DNA from: Microbacterium sp. BH-3-3-3
GTDB lineage: Bacteria; Actinomycetota; Actinomycetes; Actinomycetales; Microbacteriaceae
Reading direction: 5' to 3'
Assembly (NCBI RefSeq): GCF_001792815.1
Contig: NZ_CP017674.1
Coordinates: forward strand, 1,178,001 to 1,242,000
Length of the DNA: 64,000 nucleotides
Shown: piece by piece, positions 23,816-33,056 of the stretch
How positions within the stretch are numbered: the stretch's first letter is position 1
Layout: each line of letters begins with the position of its first letter
Notes under the pieces: generated by a model
The model's database searches: none
What the model was told of the DNA's origin: nothing
Seen by the model: only the letters and a program-made list of their open reading frames with translations
Made by a program: the position numbers and the translations under genes

Positions 23816-25663
23816 TCAGACCCGCTGCCGACGACCGACCACGACGGCCGCTCCGACCGCGAGCAGCCCGATCCCGAGCACTCCCGCTCCCCACGCTGTC
23901 CCGACGGACGCCGCTCCGGTCACGGGGAGCATGCGAACCGGCGGCGCTCCCGCGGGAAGGGGCGGCAGCCCCTCCGCCACCCGGGTGAGAAGTGCGCGCG
24001 CGTCGATGATGCCCGCGCCAACCGAGTCGTCGTCGGCGATCGAGACGTAGGGCGACGCCACCGGCGAGGCCGTCTCGGTCAGCAGGGTCTCCACCTCGTC
24101 GGGCGTGAGGTCGGGATCCAGCTGCAGAGCGAGCGCCACGACTCCTCCCGCCACCGGGGTCGCCGACGAGGTTCCGTAGAACCGCCAGACGCCCGGGGCG
24201 GTCTCGGGGCCCTGCGGGTACACCGTCTGCTGTGATCCGTCGACCGAGAGGATGGTGGGCTTCACGATCTTCCGGGGTTCGGCGAGACGTTCGGCCGTTC
24301 CCGTCGCATCGTCCTCGGGTCCGAGGAAGTATCGGACGGGTCCGATGGAGCTGAACATCTCGAGGCGTTCGTCGGTGGTGGCACCGGTCGCCGCCACCGT
24401 GATCGCCGCCGGGGCACCGTTGTGCCCGACGATGGACCGGCCGACCTCGTCCGGGCCCTCTGATCGCCAATACTCCGCCGATACGGCCCACTGCAGGCCG
24501 TCAGTGGGGACGATGTAGCCGAGCGCCGGCGCGAGGTCGGACTCGGGCGTGCCGTCGAGATACCGCACGATCGTGATGTCCATGTCGAGCTCGTCGGCGG
24601 TGAGGTCGGTCGGGTCGAGAAGGTTCGTGATGTCGACCGTCGGGGACGAGGAGCGCAGCGGCGAGTCCGGGATCAGTGTCTCGATCACCTGCGTGCCCTG
24701 CCCCGCGAAGGTGACGAACATCTCGAAACGTGCCTTGGCCGTCCCGGTCCCCTCCGGTCCACCGAAAGGCTCCGCCCACTGGAAAACGATCGGCAGCCGG
24801 GCTTCTTTGTCGCTGACTGCCACGACCGCGGGCAGCGTCGTGATGTTCGAGACGACGTCGACGGCCTCGCCGGGATCGAAGTCGAGGCAGTCGAACGACA
24901 CGGCATCCTGGCGGAGGGCGTCGCTCGTGATGGCATCCAGAACGGACTTCTGGTCGGGATCCTTCGCGTCGAGGTCGCACGCGACGGGGCGGTACTGCTC
25001 GGTCCGCCAGCCGCCGATGGGCGTGACGTCCTGCTTCGGGCGAGGCGTTCGCGCCAGGGCCGTGTCGTTCCCCGCCGCCGAGAGGTAGGTGATGCCCGCC
25101 GCGCGCACCGCGGCGATCTGCTGGCTGATCGTTGACTCCTGGAAGAACGGCTCCCCGGGCAAAATGACGTCGTCCACGATGACGTCGACCCCCGCCTTCT
25201 GCAGCTCCGTGATCGCCGTGCCCATCTCACCGAGCTGCGGCCCCGCGCTGGCCCAGAACAGTTCCGCACCGGGGGCGATCCCGTGCACGAGTTGCGCCAT
25301 CGAGCGGCCCTCGTCGTCTTGGATGCCGGGCGGGTCGGCCACCACGATCTGCACGGGGGTGGTGTACCCGCACGGGTTGCCGGGGCCGGGCAGCAGGCCG
25401 TCGGCGATGTTGTCGTCGACGGAGCTGTACTCCGGCGAGGGCAGTGTCGAGAAGGAGTTGGAGATGATCCCCACCCTCACCCCCGACCCGTCCACGCCGA
25501 ACTCACTGCGCGCCGCGTCGGAATGAAGGATCGGGTCCGCGTCGACGGGTACCGTTCGACAGCTCGTCGGCGCCGCGGACGCCGCCGCGGGAACCCCGGC
25601 GAAGACCATCACCGCCACCGCAGCCATCGTCGTCACCACGGTCACAGGCGCCTTCGTGCGCAC
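23816..25663 (-). CDS. secreted S8/S53-like peptidase, paralogue 2, LPxTG-tailed, Asp to Asn at the active site
   Basis: A 615-residue protein. Signal peptide (AVAVMVFAGVPAAASA), then SCRTVPVDADP and GVDGSGVRVGIISNSFS. Paralogues have SDS at this point, but here the putative catalytic Asp is Asn69 (TCC AAC TCC). DDEGRSMAQLVHGIAPGA, LSAAGND and YGTSSATPVAGG keep the other positions. The C-terminus is LPVTG, a hydrophobic helix and GRRQRV, a sortase signal, with no proline-rich linker. It may be inactive or use a different residue. The gene is in reverse orientation to the other two paralogues and lies inside the segment bounded by 35-bp repeats. Confidence 0.82.
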   Translation of the reverse strand: MRTKAPVTVVTTMAAVAVMVFAGVPAAASAAPTSCRTVPVDADPILHSDAARSEFGVDGSGVRVGIISNSFSTLPSPEYSSVDDNIADGLLPGPGNPCGYTTPVQIVVADPPGIQDDEGRSMAQLVHGIAPGAELFWASAGPQLGEMGTAITELQKAGVDVIVDDVILPGEPFFQESTISQQIAAVRAAGITYLSAAGNDTALARTPRPKQDVTPIGGWRTEQYRPVACDLDAKDPDQKSVLDAITSDALRQDAVSFDCLDFDPGEAVDVVSNITTLPAVVAVSDKEARLPIVFQWAEPFGGPEGTGTAKARFEMFVTFAGQGTQVIETLIPDSPLRSSSPTVDITNLLDPTDLTADELDMDITIVRYLDGTPESDLAPALGYIVPTDGLQWAVSAEYWRSEGPDEVGRSIVGHNGAPAAITVAATGATTDERLEMFSSIGPVRYFLGPEDDATGTAERLAEPRKIVKPTILSVDGSQQTVYPQGPETAPGVWRFYGTSSATPVAGGVVALALQLDPDLTPDEVETLLTETASPVASPYVSIADDDSVGAGIIDARALLTRVAEGLPPLPAGAPPVRMLPVTGAASVGTAWGAGVLGIGLLAVGAAVVVGRRQRV

Positions 25664-25839
25664 GGCATCCTCCCCAGGATTCGCGTTCGGCCGTCTCCGA
25701 TCAGTGGTGCGATGCGGGCCGGATCGGAACGATTGCGTTCAGCATGGCAGAACGTCGAGTGCGCATCCGCACGGCGGGAGCGGCGACGGTGCACGAGACG
25801 TGTCGTGAGCCGACCGTCGGCCCATCGACCCGGTGAGGG

Positions 25840-26280
25840 CTACGCGCAGAGGAAAGTCTGAGCCAGGACGGTCAGGGCCACGGAGGGGCCGAACGAGAGC
25901 TTCGTTCCGTCGACGGTGACCTTCACGTCTTCGTCGTCGACGCCGTCCGCGATCTGGGTGCACACCGACTGTCCCGCCGCGACGAGAGCATCGTCCGACG
26001 CGGTGACGACGGTTGCTTCTTGTCCGAGCTGGTTACGCACCTGCGCGACGAACGTGTCGGGCCCCGGCGTGACATCGCTGTGGGTGACCTCGGCGGTGGA
26101 GTCGCCGAGTTCGATGGTGGAGTCGCCGTTCGTGATGGTGCCTCCGGTGATCGGCGTCGAGGATGCCGTCTGACCGGGGGTGGTGGAGACCACGATCGTC
26201 TCTTGTGTGCTGGTGCTCGTGCACCCGCTGAGAAGCACGATGCTGGCCGCGACCGCGAGGACGCCTGCGTAACGGTCCAT
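25840..26280 (-). CDS. DUF732-like lipoprotein
   Basis: A 146-residue protein with an N-terminal hydrophobic stretch and lipobox (SIVLLSGC), so it is probably a lipoprotein. A threonine/serine-rich linker leads to a C-terminal domain with two cysteines (SVCTQIADGV ... LAQTFLCA), a layout like the actinobacterial DUF732 family, where the cysteines form a disulphide. Function unknown. It lies downstream of the paralogue-2 peptidase gene on the same strand, inside the segment flanked by 35-bp repeats. Confidence 0.65.
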   Translation of the reverse strand: MDRYAGVLAVAASIVLLSGCTSTSTQETIVVSTTPGQTASSTPITGGTITNGDSTIELGDSTAEVTHSDVTPGPDTFVAQVRNQLGQEATVVTASDDALVAAGQSVCTQIADGVDDEDVKVTVDGTKLSFGPSVALTVLAQTFLCA

Positions 26281-26379
26281 ATCCAGAGATTAGCGAAATC
26301 GCATTCCGGTCGAACCCACGTTCGTCGCCCCACTGACACGTGTCTGAGTCATTCTTCGGGGTGCCAGTAGGCTTCCGGC

Positions 26380-26745
26380 ATGACCGACCGCGCGGTGCCG
26401 AATCTGCCGTCTCGCGACTTCGATGAGACGATCGCGTTCTATGGGGGGTTCGGATTCGGGCTGGCTCATCGGAATGAAAGCTGGCTGATTCTCCGCCGTG
26501 GGGAACTCCAGTTGGAGTTCTTCCCGTTTCCCGATCTCGTGCCCGAAGAGAGTTCTTTCATGTGCAGCGTCCGCGTCGATGACGTTGACGAGCTGTACCG
26601 GCAAATCAAAGAGGCCGGCGTCGCCGAGGAGACCTCGGGGCGTCCGCGGCTGCTTCCCGTGCAGGTGCAGCCCTGGGGGCAACGAGCAGGATTCCTCATC
26701 GACCGCGATGGGACGCAGCTGCATCTAATCGAGAACATCGCTTAG
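26380..26745 (+). CDS. bleomycin-resistance-like VOC protein
   Basis: A 121-residue protein of the vicinal-oxygen-chelate superfamily. It begins AVPNLPSRDFDETIAFY, has ELQLEFFPFPD in the middle and ends GFLIDRDGTQLHLIENI. The pattern closely follows bleomycin-binding proteins (NLPSRDFDATAAFY...), which sequester the drug as dimers. Whether this copy confers resistance is not shown. It is the last gene before the second 35-bp repeat. Base composition is less GC-rich than in the neighbours, hinting at transfer. Confidence 0.8.
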   Translation: MTDRAVPNLPSRDFDETIAFYGGFGFGLAHRNESWLILRRGELQLEFFPFPDLVPEESSFMCSVRVDDVDELYRQIKEAGVAEETSGRPRLLPVQVQPWGQRAGFLIDRDGTQLHLIENIA

Positions 26746-26867
26746 CGCTGTTCCACGCCCTGGGTGTTGCTGGCCGCGTGGTCGTCGACTCCTCCGGGAA
26801 TGAGGCAATCCTCTCCGGTCACGCGGAGCGTCGATGTGACCTCATTCGTCTGTGATGCGAGCTGCAA

Positions 26868-26902
26868 GTACGACCTGGGCGACGTGCTGGACTGAGGGGT
26901 GG
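26868..26902 (+). repeat. 35-bp direct repeat, copy 2
   Basis: An exact second copy of 23762-23796, including the ligC stop codon, but here not part of a gene. Immediately to its left the minus strand (26742-26866) has a short open, protein-like stretch (LQLASQTNEVTSTLRVTGED) that ends abruptly at the repeat and may be a truncated gene. Confidence 0.9.
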
Positions 26903-27012
26903 TCTTCCTGCCCTCGGTGTCGAGCACGACGGAGCGTCGCCCCAGGGCTGCCCACCTCGGTCGTCCACTCGTTCCACCCGCGCGAGGAAAGACCGACCGG
27001 TCGGGGCCGCAG

Positions 27013-27651
27013 CTATGCGAGTTCTCGTACGAAATCCTGAGTAAGCGTCGCCAGGAACGCATGGTGGTCGAGGCCGGGTGTCGGTGACACGTTCGGAGGC
27101 AGCGAACTGAGGAAATCGAGATGGCCGACACCGGGGTAGGTTCGCACGCTGATGGTGGCGGGGGCAGCGCGCAGGACATCCACGGTTGACGGAGGCGTCA
27201 CCCTGTCTGCCGCTCCCGTCATGACGACGACCGGAACACGGAGTCGATCGAGCGCACCCGGCGCGCGGAACCAGCCGAGCGTGGGAGCTAACGCGATCAC
27301 CTTCGAGACGCGAGGTTCGACGGGCACCGAGAGGCGATGCCCGTCTCTGCTCCACGGTTGCGCTCCGGCCAGGCAGAGTGCGGCCCATCCTCCTACCGAA
27401 TGCCCGGTGGCGACGACGGGCACATCCTCGCGGCCGGTTTCCCTCAGCACTTCGGCGAGGCTGATCGCGCGTTCTCGAACCTGGCCATCCGTCACGGTCC
27501 TGACGTCGAAGCGTTCATGCACGGGGGCGGCGACGATGAACCCGGCATCCCTCGCTGCGGTGATGAGCGCTCCGTAACGAGCGGGGTCTCCACCGGCACC
27601 CGGGGCGAACAGGACGACTCCACGCGGGTCTCGATCGGGAGCGATGATCAC
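27013..27651 (-). CDS. alpha/beta-hydrolase (dienelactone-hydrolase-like)
   Basis: A 212-residue protein. GVVLFAPGAGGDPARYGAL provides the oxyanion region, ATGHSVGGWAALCLAG the GxSxG nucleophile, and VVVMTGAADRVTPPSTV and YPGVGHLDFL the Asp and His positions. No signal peptide is seen with this start. GTG 27651 was chosen to avoid the divergent peptidase gene; the frame stays open further upstream, so the start is uncertain. It is divergent from the third peptidase paralogue, with about 88 bp between them. Confidence 0.75.
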   Translation of the reverse strand: MIIAPDRDPRGVVLFAPGAGGDPARYGALITAARDAGFIVAAPVHERFDVRTVTDGQVRERAISLAEVLRETGREDVPVVATGHSVGGWAALCLAGAQPWSRDGHRLSVPVEPRVSKVIALAPTLGWFRAPGALDRLRVPVVVMTGAADRVTPPSTVDVLRAAPATISVRTYPGVGHLDFLSSLPPNVSPTPGLDHHAFLATLTQDFVRELA

Positions 27652-27739
27652 GACAGGAGCGTAGCTTCTGGCCGCGAACTCGGGGGCTGCTATTGTGAGC
27701 CCGGCTCTGCTCGGGGCCGCTGGCTCTTGGGGGATAAGC

Positions 27740-30010
27740 GTGCACCGTCTGGGCAGAATGACCGTTGTCAGCGCCGTGATCACTGGCTCGCTGGTCACCA
27801 CCCTTCTCGCGGGTACCGCGGCATCGGCGGCACCGGGACCGGACGACGATGGGTCCGACACGCTCTCGGGACGCCTGCTGCAGGTCACTCAGCTCGACCT
27901 GTCGGACGACCCCGCAGAAGCATCGCGGCAGATCGACGAGCAGTCGGTGACCCTCGGCACCGTCGACGGCGGGCCGGCGAGTCTGCAGGTCTCCCCCGGC
28001 GGTATCGCCGTGACGATCTACTACACGACACCGCCCACCGACGGCGATCTCGCTGCCATCCGCGAGCTCGGCACCGTCGACGACGTGGCGGCGAAGTATC
28101 TCGTCGTCGACGCGACGATCCCGGCCGCAGCGCTGGCGACGGTCGCCGCCCTTCCGAATATCGCCTATGTCCTCGAGAACATCGCCCCGACGACATCGGG
28201 GGTGAGCCGCGACATCGTGGGCGCCCGAGCAGAAACGACCTCGGCCGCGCGTCCGACCGACTCCTGCCGCACCATCGAAGCCAACCTGGCCGAGCCCCTG
28301 AACGTTCCCTTCGCGCGCGAGCTTTACGGCGTCGACGGCACGGGGGTGAAGATCGGGATCATCTCGGACTCCTACGCGACACGGACAGACCCCCTGAGCA
28401 CGCCGGAACAGGACATCGCCGCCGGGCTCCTTCCCGGTGACAGCAACCCGTGCGGTTACGCACAGCCGGTGCAGGTCGTCAAAGAGAGCCGTCAGGCCGG
28501 ATCCGACGAGGGGCGTGCCATGGCCCAGCTCGTGCACAGCATCGCGCCGGGGTCGACCCTTCTGTTCGCCAGCGGATCCGGTGGGCAGGCGGGGTTCGTC
28601 GACGCCGTGGACGCGTTGACACACGCAGGCGCCGACGTCATCGTCGATGACCTCGGGTACTCGGGCGAACTGATGTTCCAAGACGGCCCGGCCTCGAACG
28701 CCCTCTCAGACGCCGTCGCCGACGGCATCCCCTTCTTCACCGCCGCCGGCAATGACACGTCGTTCGCCAGTGTGGGACCGAGTACCGGTCACGTCATCTC
28801 GTCGTGGGAGACACCTGAGTACCGTCCCACAGACTGCCCCCCGTCCGTGGCGGCCTACCTTCGCGACAACGAGATGACCGGGGACTGCCTCGACTTCAGC
28901 CCCTCCGAACAGGCAGACCCGACCGACACCCTGACGTACCCGAACCTGCATAACCAGGCGAACCCGTCGGCGACCATCATGCTGCAGTGGGCGCAGGCCA
29001 TCAGGGCGTCCGACACCCAGCTGATGGCAGCCGTGCTCGATTCCGACGGGAAGATCCTTCGCATCACTCCGTCGCAGCCTCTCGGACTGCCCCTGCAGAC
29101 GCTGGCTTTCGAACCCGATCAGGGCGACCTCCGCACCGGGGGCGAATACGACTTCGTCGTCGTTCGCAACACCACCGACGGCATCCCTGCATCTCTTCCG
29201 CGTGTGAAGGCCATCTTCACCGGAAGCTACCTTCGCGGCGCCGAGTACTTCGAGAACACGGGGGGAGACATCGTCGGCCCCTCCATCTACGGGCACGCGG
29301 GCACGCCGTCGGGCGTCAGCGTGGTGGCGGCCAACGCCGCCGACCCCTCCGTCATCGAGCTTTTCAGCGGCACCGGGCCGCTGACCCTGTACTTCGAGCC
29401 CTTCCCCAGCACGAAGGCCCTGCCGCAGCCGATCGCCGGGGCGCCCACCCTGACGGGCCTCGATGGTGTCTGGACCAACTTCTTCGGCACTCCGGTGCCG
29501 GACGAGCCGGGAACCTACTCCTTCACCGGTACCTCAGCGGCGGCTCCGTCCGCCGCGGCAGTCGCGGCCCTGGGGCTGCAGAAGAACCCCGACCTCACCC
29601 CCGCTCAGGTGACCGCGGCCCTCACCTCGACCTCTCGAGAAGTTCCGTTCATCTTTCCGGGTGTCGAGCGCAAAGACGTGACGGGATCCGGTCTCGTCGA
29701 TGCCGCGGGGTTCCTTTCCGTGCTCCCCGCGCCGACTCCCACTCCCACCCCGGTTCCCCCGACGCCCGTCCCCCCGACACCGGTACCGACACCGACACCT
29801 GTACCGACACCCACCGACACGCCCCTCCCCCAGCCCACGTCGACGGCCGTTCCCGTGCCGAACGACGCCGGGGGAACACGCGAACTCGGACGCACCGGCA
29901 CGTCGGCAGACGGCGCCCTCACCGGCGGCGTTCTCGGCGCGCTGCTCATCGTCGGCGGACTCGGGGTGGTTCTCCTGCGTCGCGGCCGCACGGGCCGTCC
30001 CCGTCTGTGA
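27740..30010 (+). CDS. secreted S8/S53-like serine peptidase, paralogue 3, with propeptide-like domain
   Basis: A 756-residue protein. After the signal peptide (VVSAVITGSLVTTLLAGTAA) comes an extra ~130-residue region (TVDDVAAKYLVVDATIPAAA...LPNIAYVLENI) resembling an inhibitor-I9-like propeptide, absent from paralogues 1 and 2. The catalytic part has DSCRTIEANLAEP, GVKIGIISDSYA, SDEGRAMAQLVHSIAPGS, TAAGND and TGTSAAAPSAAA. A (PTPVP)-type linker precedes LGRTG, a hydrophobic helix and RRGRTGRPRL. LGRTG is a non-standard sorting motif. GTG 27740 follows GGGGGAT; GTG 27695 is an alternative. Confidence 0.82.
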   Translation: MHRLGRMTVVSAVITGSLVTTLLAGTAASAAPGPDDDGSDTLSGRLLQVTQLDLSDDPAEASRQIDEQSVTLGTVDGGPASLQVSPGGIAVTIYYTTPPTDGDLAAIRELGTVDDVAAKYLVVDATIPAAALATVAALPNIAYVLENIAPTTSGVSRDIVGARAETTSAARPTDSCRTIEANLAEPLNVPFARELYGVDGTGVKIGIISDSYATRTDPLSTPEQDIAAGLLPGDSNPCGYAQPVQVVKESRQAGSDEGRAMAQLVHSIAPGSTLLFASGSGGQAGFVDAVDALTHAGADVIVDDLGYSGELMFQDGPASNALSDAVADGIPFFTAAGNDTSFASVGPSTGHVISSWETPEYRPTDCPPSVAAYLRDNEMTGDCLDFSPSEQADPTDTLTYPNLHNQANPSATIMLQWAQAIRASDTQLMAAVLDSDGKILRITPSQPLGLPLQTLAFEPDQGDLRTGGEYDFVVVRNTTDGIPASLPRVKAIFTGSYLRGAEYFENTGGDIVGPSIYGHAGTPSGVSVVAANAADPSVIELFSGTGPLTLYFEPFPSTKALPQPIAGAPTLTGLDGVWTNFFGTPVPDEPGTYSFTGTSAAAPSAAAVAALGLQKNPDLTPAQVTAALTSTSREVPFIFPGVERKDVTGSGLVDAAGFLSVLPAPTPTPTPVPPTPVPPTPVPTPTPVPTPTDTPLPQPTSTAVPVPNDAGGTRELGRTGTSADGALTGGVLGALLIVGGLGVVLLRRGRTGRPRL

Positions 30011-30034
30011 CGCCCCTCGCGTCGGTCGGGTCGC

Positions 30035-31066
30035 TCAGCCGTCCGACGCGGGGTTCTTCGCACGAGACGGCTGCACGCGCGGCGGCTCCCCCGGCATCTT
30101 GGGGAACTCCGGCGGGAAGGGCAGTTCGCCGAGGCCGTCGTCGAGGTCGCGCTGCCACCACTCCAAAAGCGTGTCGATGCGCCCGGGCTTCTCGGCGAAC
30201 CCCGCCCACGGATCACCGACGGATGCCAACCGCTCGGGAATGCTGCGCACGGTGAACGCGAGCGGGTCGAGGCCGTCGAGCTCGTCCCACTCGACCGGCG
30301 TGGACACGGTGGCCGTCGGCAAAGCGCGGGGCGAGTAGGCGCCGGCCATCGTGCGGTCGCGGTTCGCCTGGTTGAAGTCGACGAAGATGCGCTGGCCGCG
30401 CTCCTCTTTCCACCAGCTCGTGGTCACGGCATCCGGCATCCGTCGCTCGAGTTCCCTGGCCGCGGCGATGACCGCGTGTCGCACGTCGAGGAACTCGTGG
30501 GTCGGCTCGATCGGGCAGAACACGTGCAGACCACGGTTGCCGCTCGTCTTGATCCACGCCTCGAGCCCGGCCTCGCGCAGCACCGTGCGCAATTCGTGCG
30601 CCGCGGTGACCGCTTCGGCGATCCCCGTGCCCGGCTGCGGGTCGAGGTCGATGCGCAGTTCGACGGGATGGTCGGCGTCGCTCGCGAGCGAGGCCCACGG
30701 ATGGAACACGATCGTGTTCATCTGCGCCGCCCACACGGCCGAGCCGATCTCACCGAGGAAGAGCTGCGGATGCCGCCGCCCGCTGTTGTAGGTCACCGTC
30801 ACGGCCTCGACGAACGCCGGCGCCCCCTTGGGCGGGTTCTTCGAGAAGAACGCCTCGCCCCCGACGCCCTCGGGAAAGCGTTCGAGCGACACCGGCCGAT
30901 GCCCGTTCGCCGCGATGAAGGGGTCGGCGACGGCGATGAGGTACTCGGCGAGTTCCCGCTTGGTGATGCCCACCTCGGGCCAGAGCACGCGATCGGGGTT
31001 CGAGATGCCGATCTCGCGGTCGCCCTCGGGACCCGGCACGGTCAGCGTGATGCGGGGGGATGCCAT
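30035..31066 (-). CDS. LigD-type primase-polymerase (stand-alone)
   Basis: A 343-residue AEP polymerase. Catalytic signatures: LRIDLDPQPG (metal-binding Asp pair), KTSGNRGLHVF (nucleotide-binding SGxRGxH) and RIFVDFNQANRDRTM. It opens with ISNPDRVLWPEVGITKRELA, as in LigD polymerase domains. No ligase or phosphoesterase domain is attached, so it resembles mycobacterial PolD/Prim-PolC proteins that fill gaps in end joining or excision repair. It is convergent with the third peptidase gene. A second homologue lies at 51104-52333. Confidence 0.9.
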   Translation of the reverse strand: MASPRITLTVPGPEGDREIGISNPDRVLWPEVGITKRELAEYLIAVADPFIAANGHRPVSLERFPEGVGGEAFFSKNPPKGAPAFVEAVTVTYNSGRRHPQLFLGEIGSAVWAAQMNTIVFHPWASLASDADHPVELRIDLDPQPGTGIAEAVTAAHELRTVLREAGLEAWIKTSGNRGLHVFCPIEPTHEFLDVRHAVIAAARELERRMPDAVTTSWWKEERGQRIFVDFNQANRDRTMAGAYSPRALPTATVSTPVEWDELDGLDPLAFTVRSIPERLASVGDPWAGFAEKPGRIDTLLEWWQRDLDDGLGELPFPPEFPKMPGEPPRVQPSRAKNPASDG

Positions 31067-31177
31067 GCCCCGACGTTAGTGCGCCGGAGCCGTCGGCGTC
31101 TCCCCCGTTGCGCTCAGCGTGAGGTGCCCGTGTCCAGCCCGGGGTCTCGGCATCCGGTCTCGGTTTACGCTCAGATC

Positions 31178-31804
31178 ATGACTTCCGCCGCCGCCCGTAA
31201 GGCCCTCGACATCGCCGACTGGCGCCGCCGCGTGTTCGCTCTGTACGACGCCGTGCGGCAAGCCGAGGATCCCGAAGAGGCGCACGAGCTCTGGCGCATC
31301 GAGCGTGACGCGCTGTTGGCCGATCACCCCGCCACTCCCCTGCTACCGGAGCAGCGCGAGGGCTTCGTCGGCCTGCCGATCGCCCCGTACGACGCCGCCT
31401 GGCGGTTCGAGGTTCCGCTGCTCGACGCCGATGAGGCGTCGTTCGTCGCCACGACCGGCACCGACGGCGAGGTCGAGTTCGAGCGCATCGGCCGCGTCGA
31501 GCTGCCCGACACCGGCTCTCTCGACGTGTGGCGGCTGACCTCGTACGCCGGAGGGCTGTTCATCCCCGTCCGCGACGGCTCCGCCGGGCGCCCGGGCGGC
31601 ACGTACGGCGGCGGTCGCTACCTGCTCGACACCGTCAAGGGCGCCGACCTCGGCCAAGGCTCCGCGCCCGACAGCCTCGTCATCGACTTCAACTTCGCGT
31701 ACAACCCCTCGTGCGCCTACGACCCGATGTGGGCCTGTCCTCTGGCCCCGGCGGGCAACGTGCTCCCGGTCGCCGTGCCGGTGGGCGAGCTGTACGGGGT
31801 CTGA
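31178..31804 (+). CDS. DUF1684 protein
   Basis: A 208-residue protein of the DUF1684 family: ADWRRRVFALYDAVR at the N-terminus, WRIERDALLADHPATPLLP, GGTYGGGRYLLDTVKGADLG, and the conserved C-terminal DFNFAYNPSCAYDPMWACPL. Molecular function is not established. Divergent from the LigD-type polymerase with 111 bp between starts. Followed by a bidirectional hairpin. Confidence 0.85.
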   Translation: MTSAAARKALDIADWRRRVFALYDAVRQAEDPEEAHELWRIERDALLADHPATPLLPEQREGFVGLPIAPYDAAWRFEVPLLDADEASFVATTGTDGEVEFERIGRVELPDTGSLDVWRLTSYAGGLFIPVRDGSAGRPGGTYGGGRYLLDTVKGADLGQGSAPDSLVIDFNFAYNPSCAYDPMWACPLAPAGNVLPVAVPVGELYGV

Positions 31805-31925
31805 GCCGGGCCGGCGCGATCCCCGGTGGCCGCGCGGGATCCCTCGGCCATCGCGGGACGGATGCCAAAGCCCGGCGCCGCTGAAGCGATGGGCGGTCCA
31901 CTGCACCAGGGAACCCAGACAGCAA

Positions 31926-31965
31926 CGACGACGGGCCGCCTCCGAAAGGAAGCGGCCCGTCGTCG
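31926..31965. terminator. bidirectional hairpin between convergent genes
   Basis: A 14-bp perfect stem (CGACGACGGGCCGC / GCGGCCCGTCGTCG) with a 12-nt loop sits between the ends of the DUF1684 gene (+) and the SseB gene (-). Confidence 0.75.
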
Positions 31966-31973
31966 TCGAGAGA

Positions 31974-33056
31974 TCAGGAGGTCGGCGCGGTGTCTTCCGC
32001 CGCCAGGGCGATCACGGGAGCGAGCTCGTCGCGCGTGAGGCGGATCCAGGGGCCGGCCGGGTCGATCAGCACGCCGGTGAGCTCCGCGTCGCCGGCGAGG
32101 GCCTTCGCCAACTGCAGCGGCTTGACCGGCAGGGGCTGGTCGCCGCGGCCGAGCGCGAGCAGCTCGAGCGGGTGCGTGAACACCTCGAGATAGCGCTCGC
32201 CACCGGCTGAACGCGACTCGGCGACACCGACGGGTCCGCCCTCTTCGGTCTGGGCGACGGCGATCCACATCGGCGCCTCGGCCACCATGGCGTCGACGAT
32301 CGTGGATGCCGTGGTCTCATCGCGCGTCTCGCACAGGGCCGTCTTGATCCGCAGTTCAGGGTCGACCTCGGCGACCATGCGCTCGAGCAGCGCCTTGGGC
32401 AGCACGGCACGGTTGTCGCCCGAGGCCGGGTCGAGCACGATGCCGGCGTACGAGCCGCCGAGCACGTGCTGCAGCAGCGCCATCACGGGCTGACCCATCG
32501 CCGAGGTGTCGTGGTCGCCGTCGGCCTCGACGCTCGCGCGCAGGGCCATACCACCGCTGTAGGCGAGCACGAGCTGCTCGTCGCCGCGGTTGGCGACGGC
32601 CAACGGAAGGTCTTTGCCCTCGGCGAGCAGGGCGCGCGCGTCACCCTTCACGCGCAGGAAGACGTGCCCCTGCAGGAGCTGACGGGCGACGTTGAGCAGC
32701 TGCGCGGGCTCGGGCTGGTCCTTGATCTCGGCGAGGGCGATCCCCAGCAGAGCGTTGTCGCGCAGACCCTGCACCGTCTCGGGAGCCTCGGGGGCTTCCA
32801 TCGGTCCGGGCTGGCGGGCGGACGGCCGCGCCGAGAGGGGAGGCGCCGAAGGGTTTTCGGGACCGGCACCCACACCCCGGAACGACGACATCGAAATGCC
32901 GACCGTGGGGGCGGCGGGGGCCTGCTGGGCGGCGGGGGTGGCGTCGCTCGGACCGGCGGGGTCGACGGGCTGCTCGCCCGGTTCGATGGTGCTGTCGGGC
33001 CGGTCGGCCGATGCGTCGTCGGAATCGGACTTGTTGCGGCGCGAGAAGAGGGCCAT
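31974..33056 (-). CDS. SseB-family protein
   Basis: A 360-residue protein. The first ~95 residues are low-complexity, acidic and proline/alanine-rich (likely disordered). An SseB N-terminal-like domain (LPLAVANRGDEQLVLAYSGG, GIVLDPASGDNRAVLP) and an SseB C-terminal-like domain (PMWIAVAQTEEGGPVGVAES) follow. In enterobacteria a member was called enhanced-serine-sensitivity protein; the role in actinobacteria is unknown. The next gene upstream on the same strand is pcrA, about 108 bp away. Confidence 0.75.
   Translation of the reverse strand: MALFSRRNKSDSDDASADRPDSTIEPGEQPVDPAGPSDATPAAQQAPAAPTVGISMSSFRGVGAGPENPSAPPLSARPSARQPGPMEAPEAPETVQGLRDNALLGIALAEIKDQPEPAQLLNVARQLLQGHVFLRVKGDARALLAEGKDLPLAVANRGDEQLVLAYSGGMALRASVEADGDHDTSAMGQPVMALLQHVLGGSYAGIVLDPASGDNRAVLPKALLERMVAEVDPELRIKTALCETRDETTASTIVDAMVAEAPMWIAVAQTEEGGPVGVAESRSAGGERYLEVFTHPLELLALGRGDQPLPVKPLQLAKALAGDAELTGVLIDPAGPWIRLTRDELAPVIALAAEDTAPTS

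Noticed and set aside
23797..26867. Active composite transposon or integrative element between the 35-bp repeats
   Set aside because: No transposase, integrase or terminal inverted repeats found inside; only the direct repeats remain as evidence.
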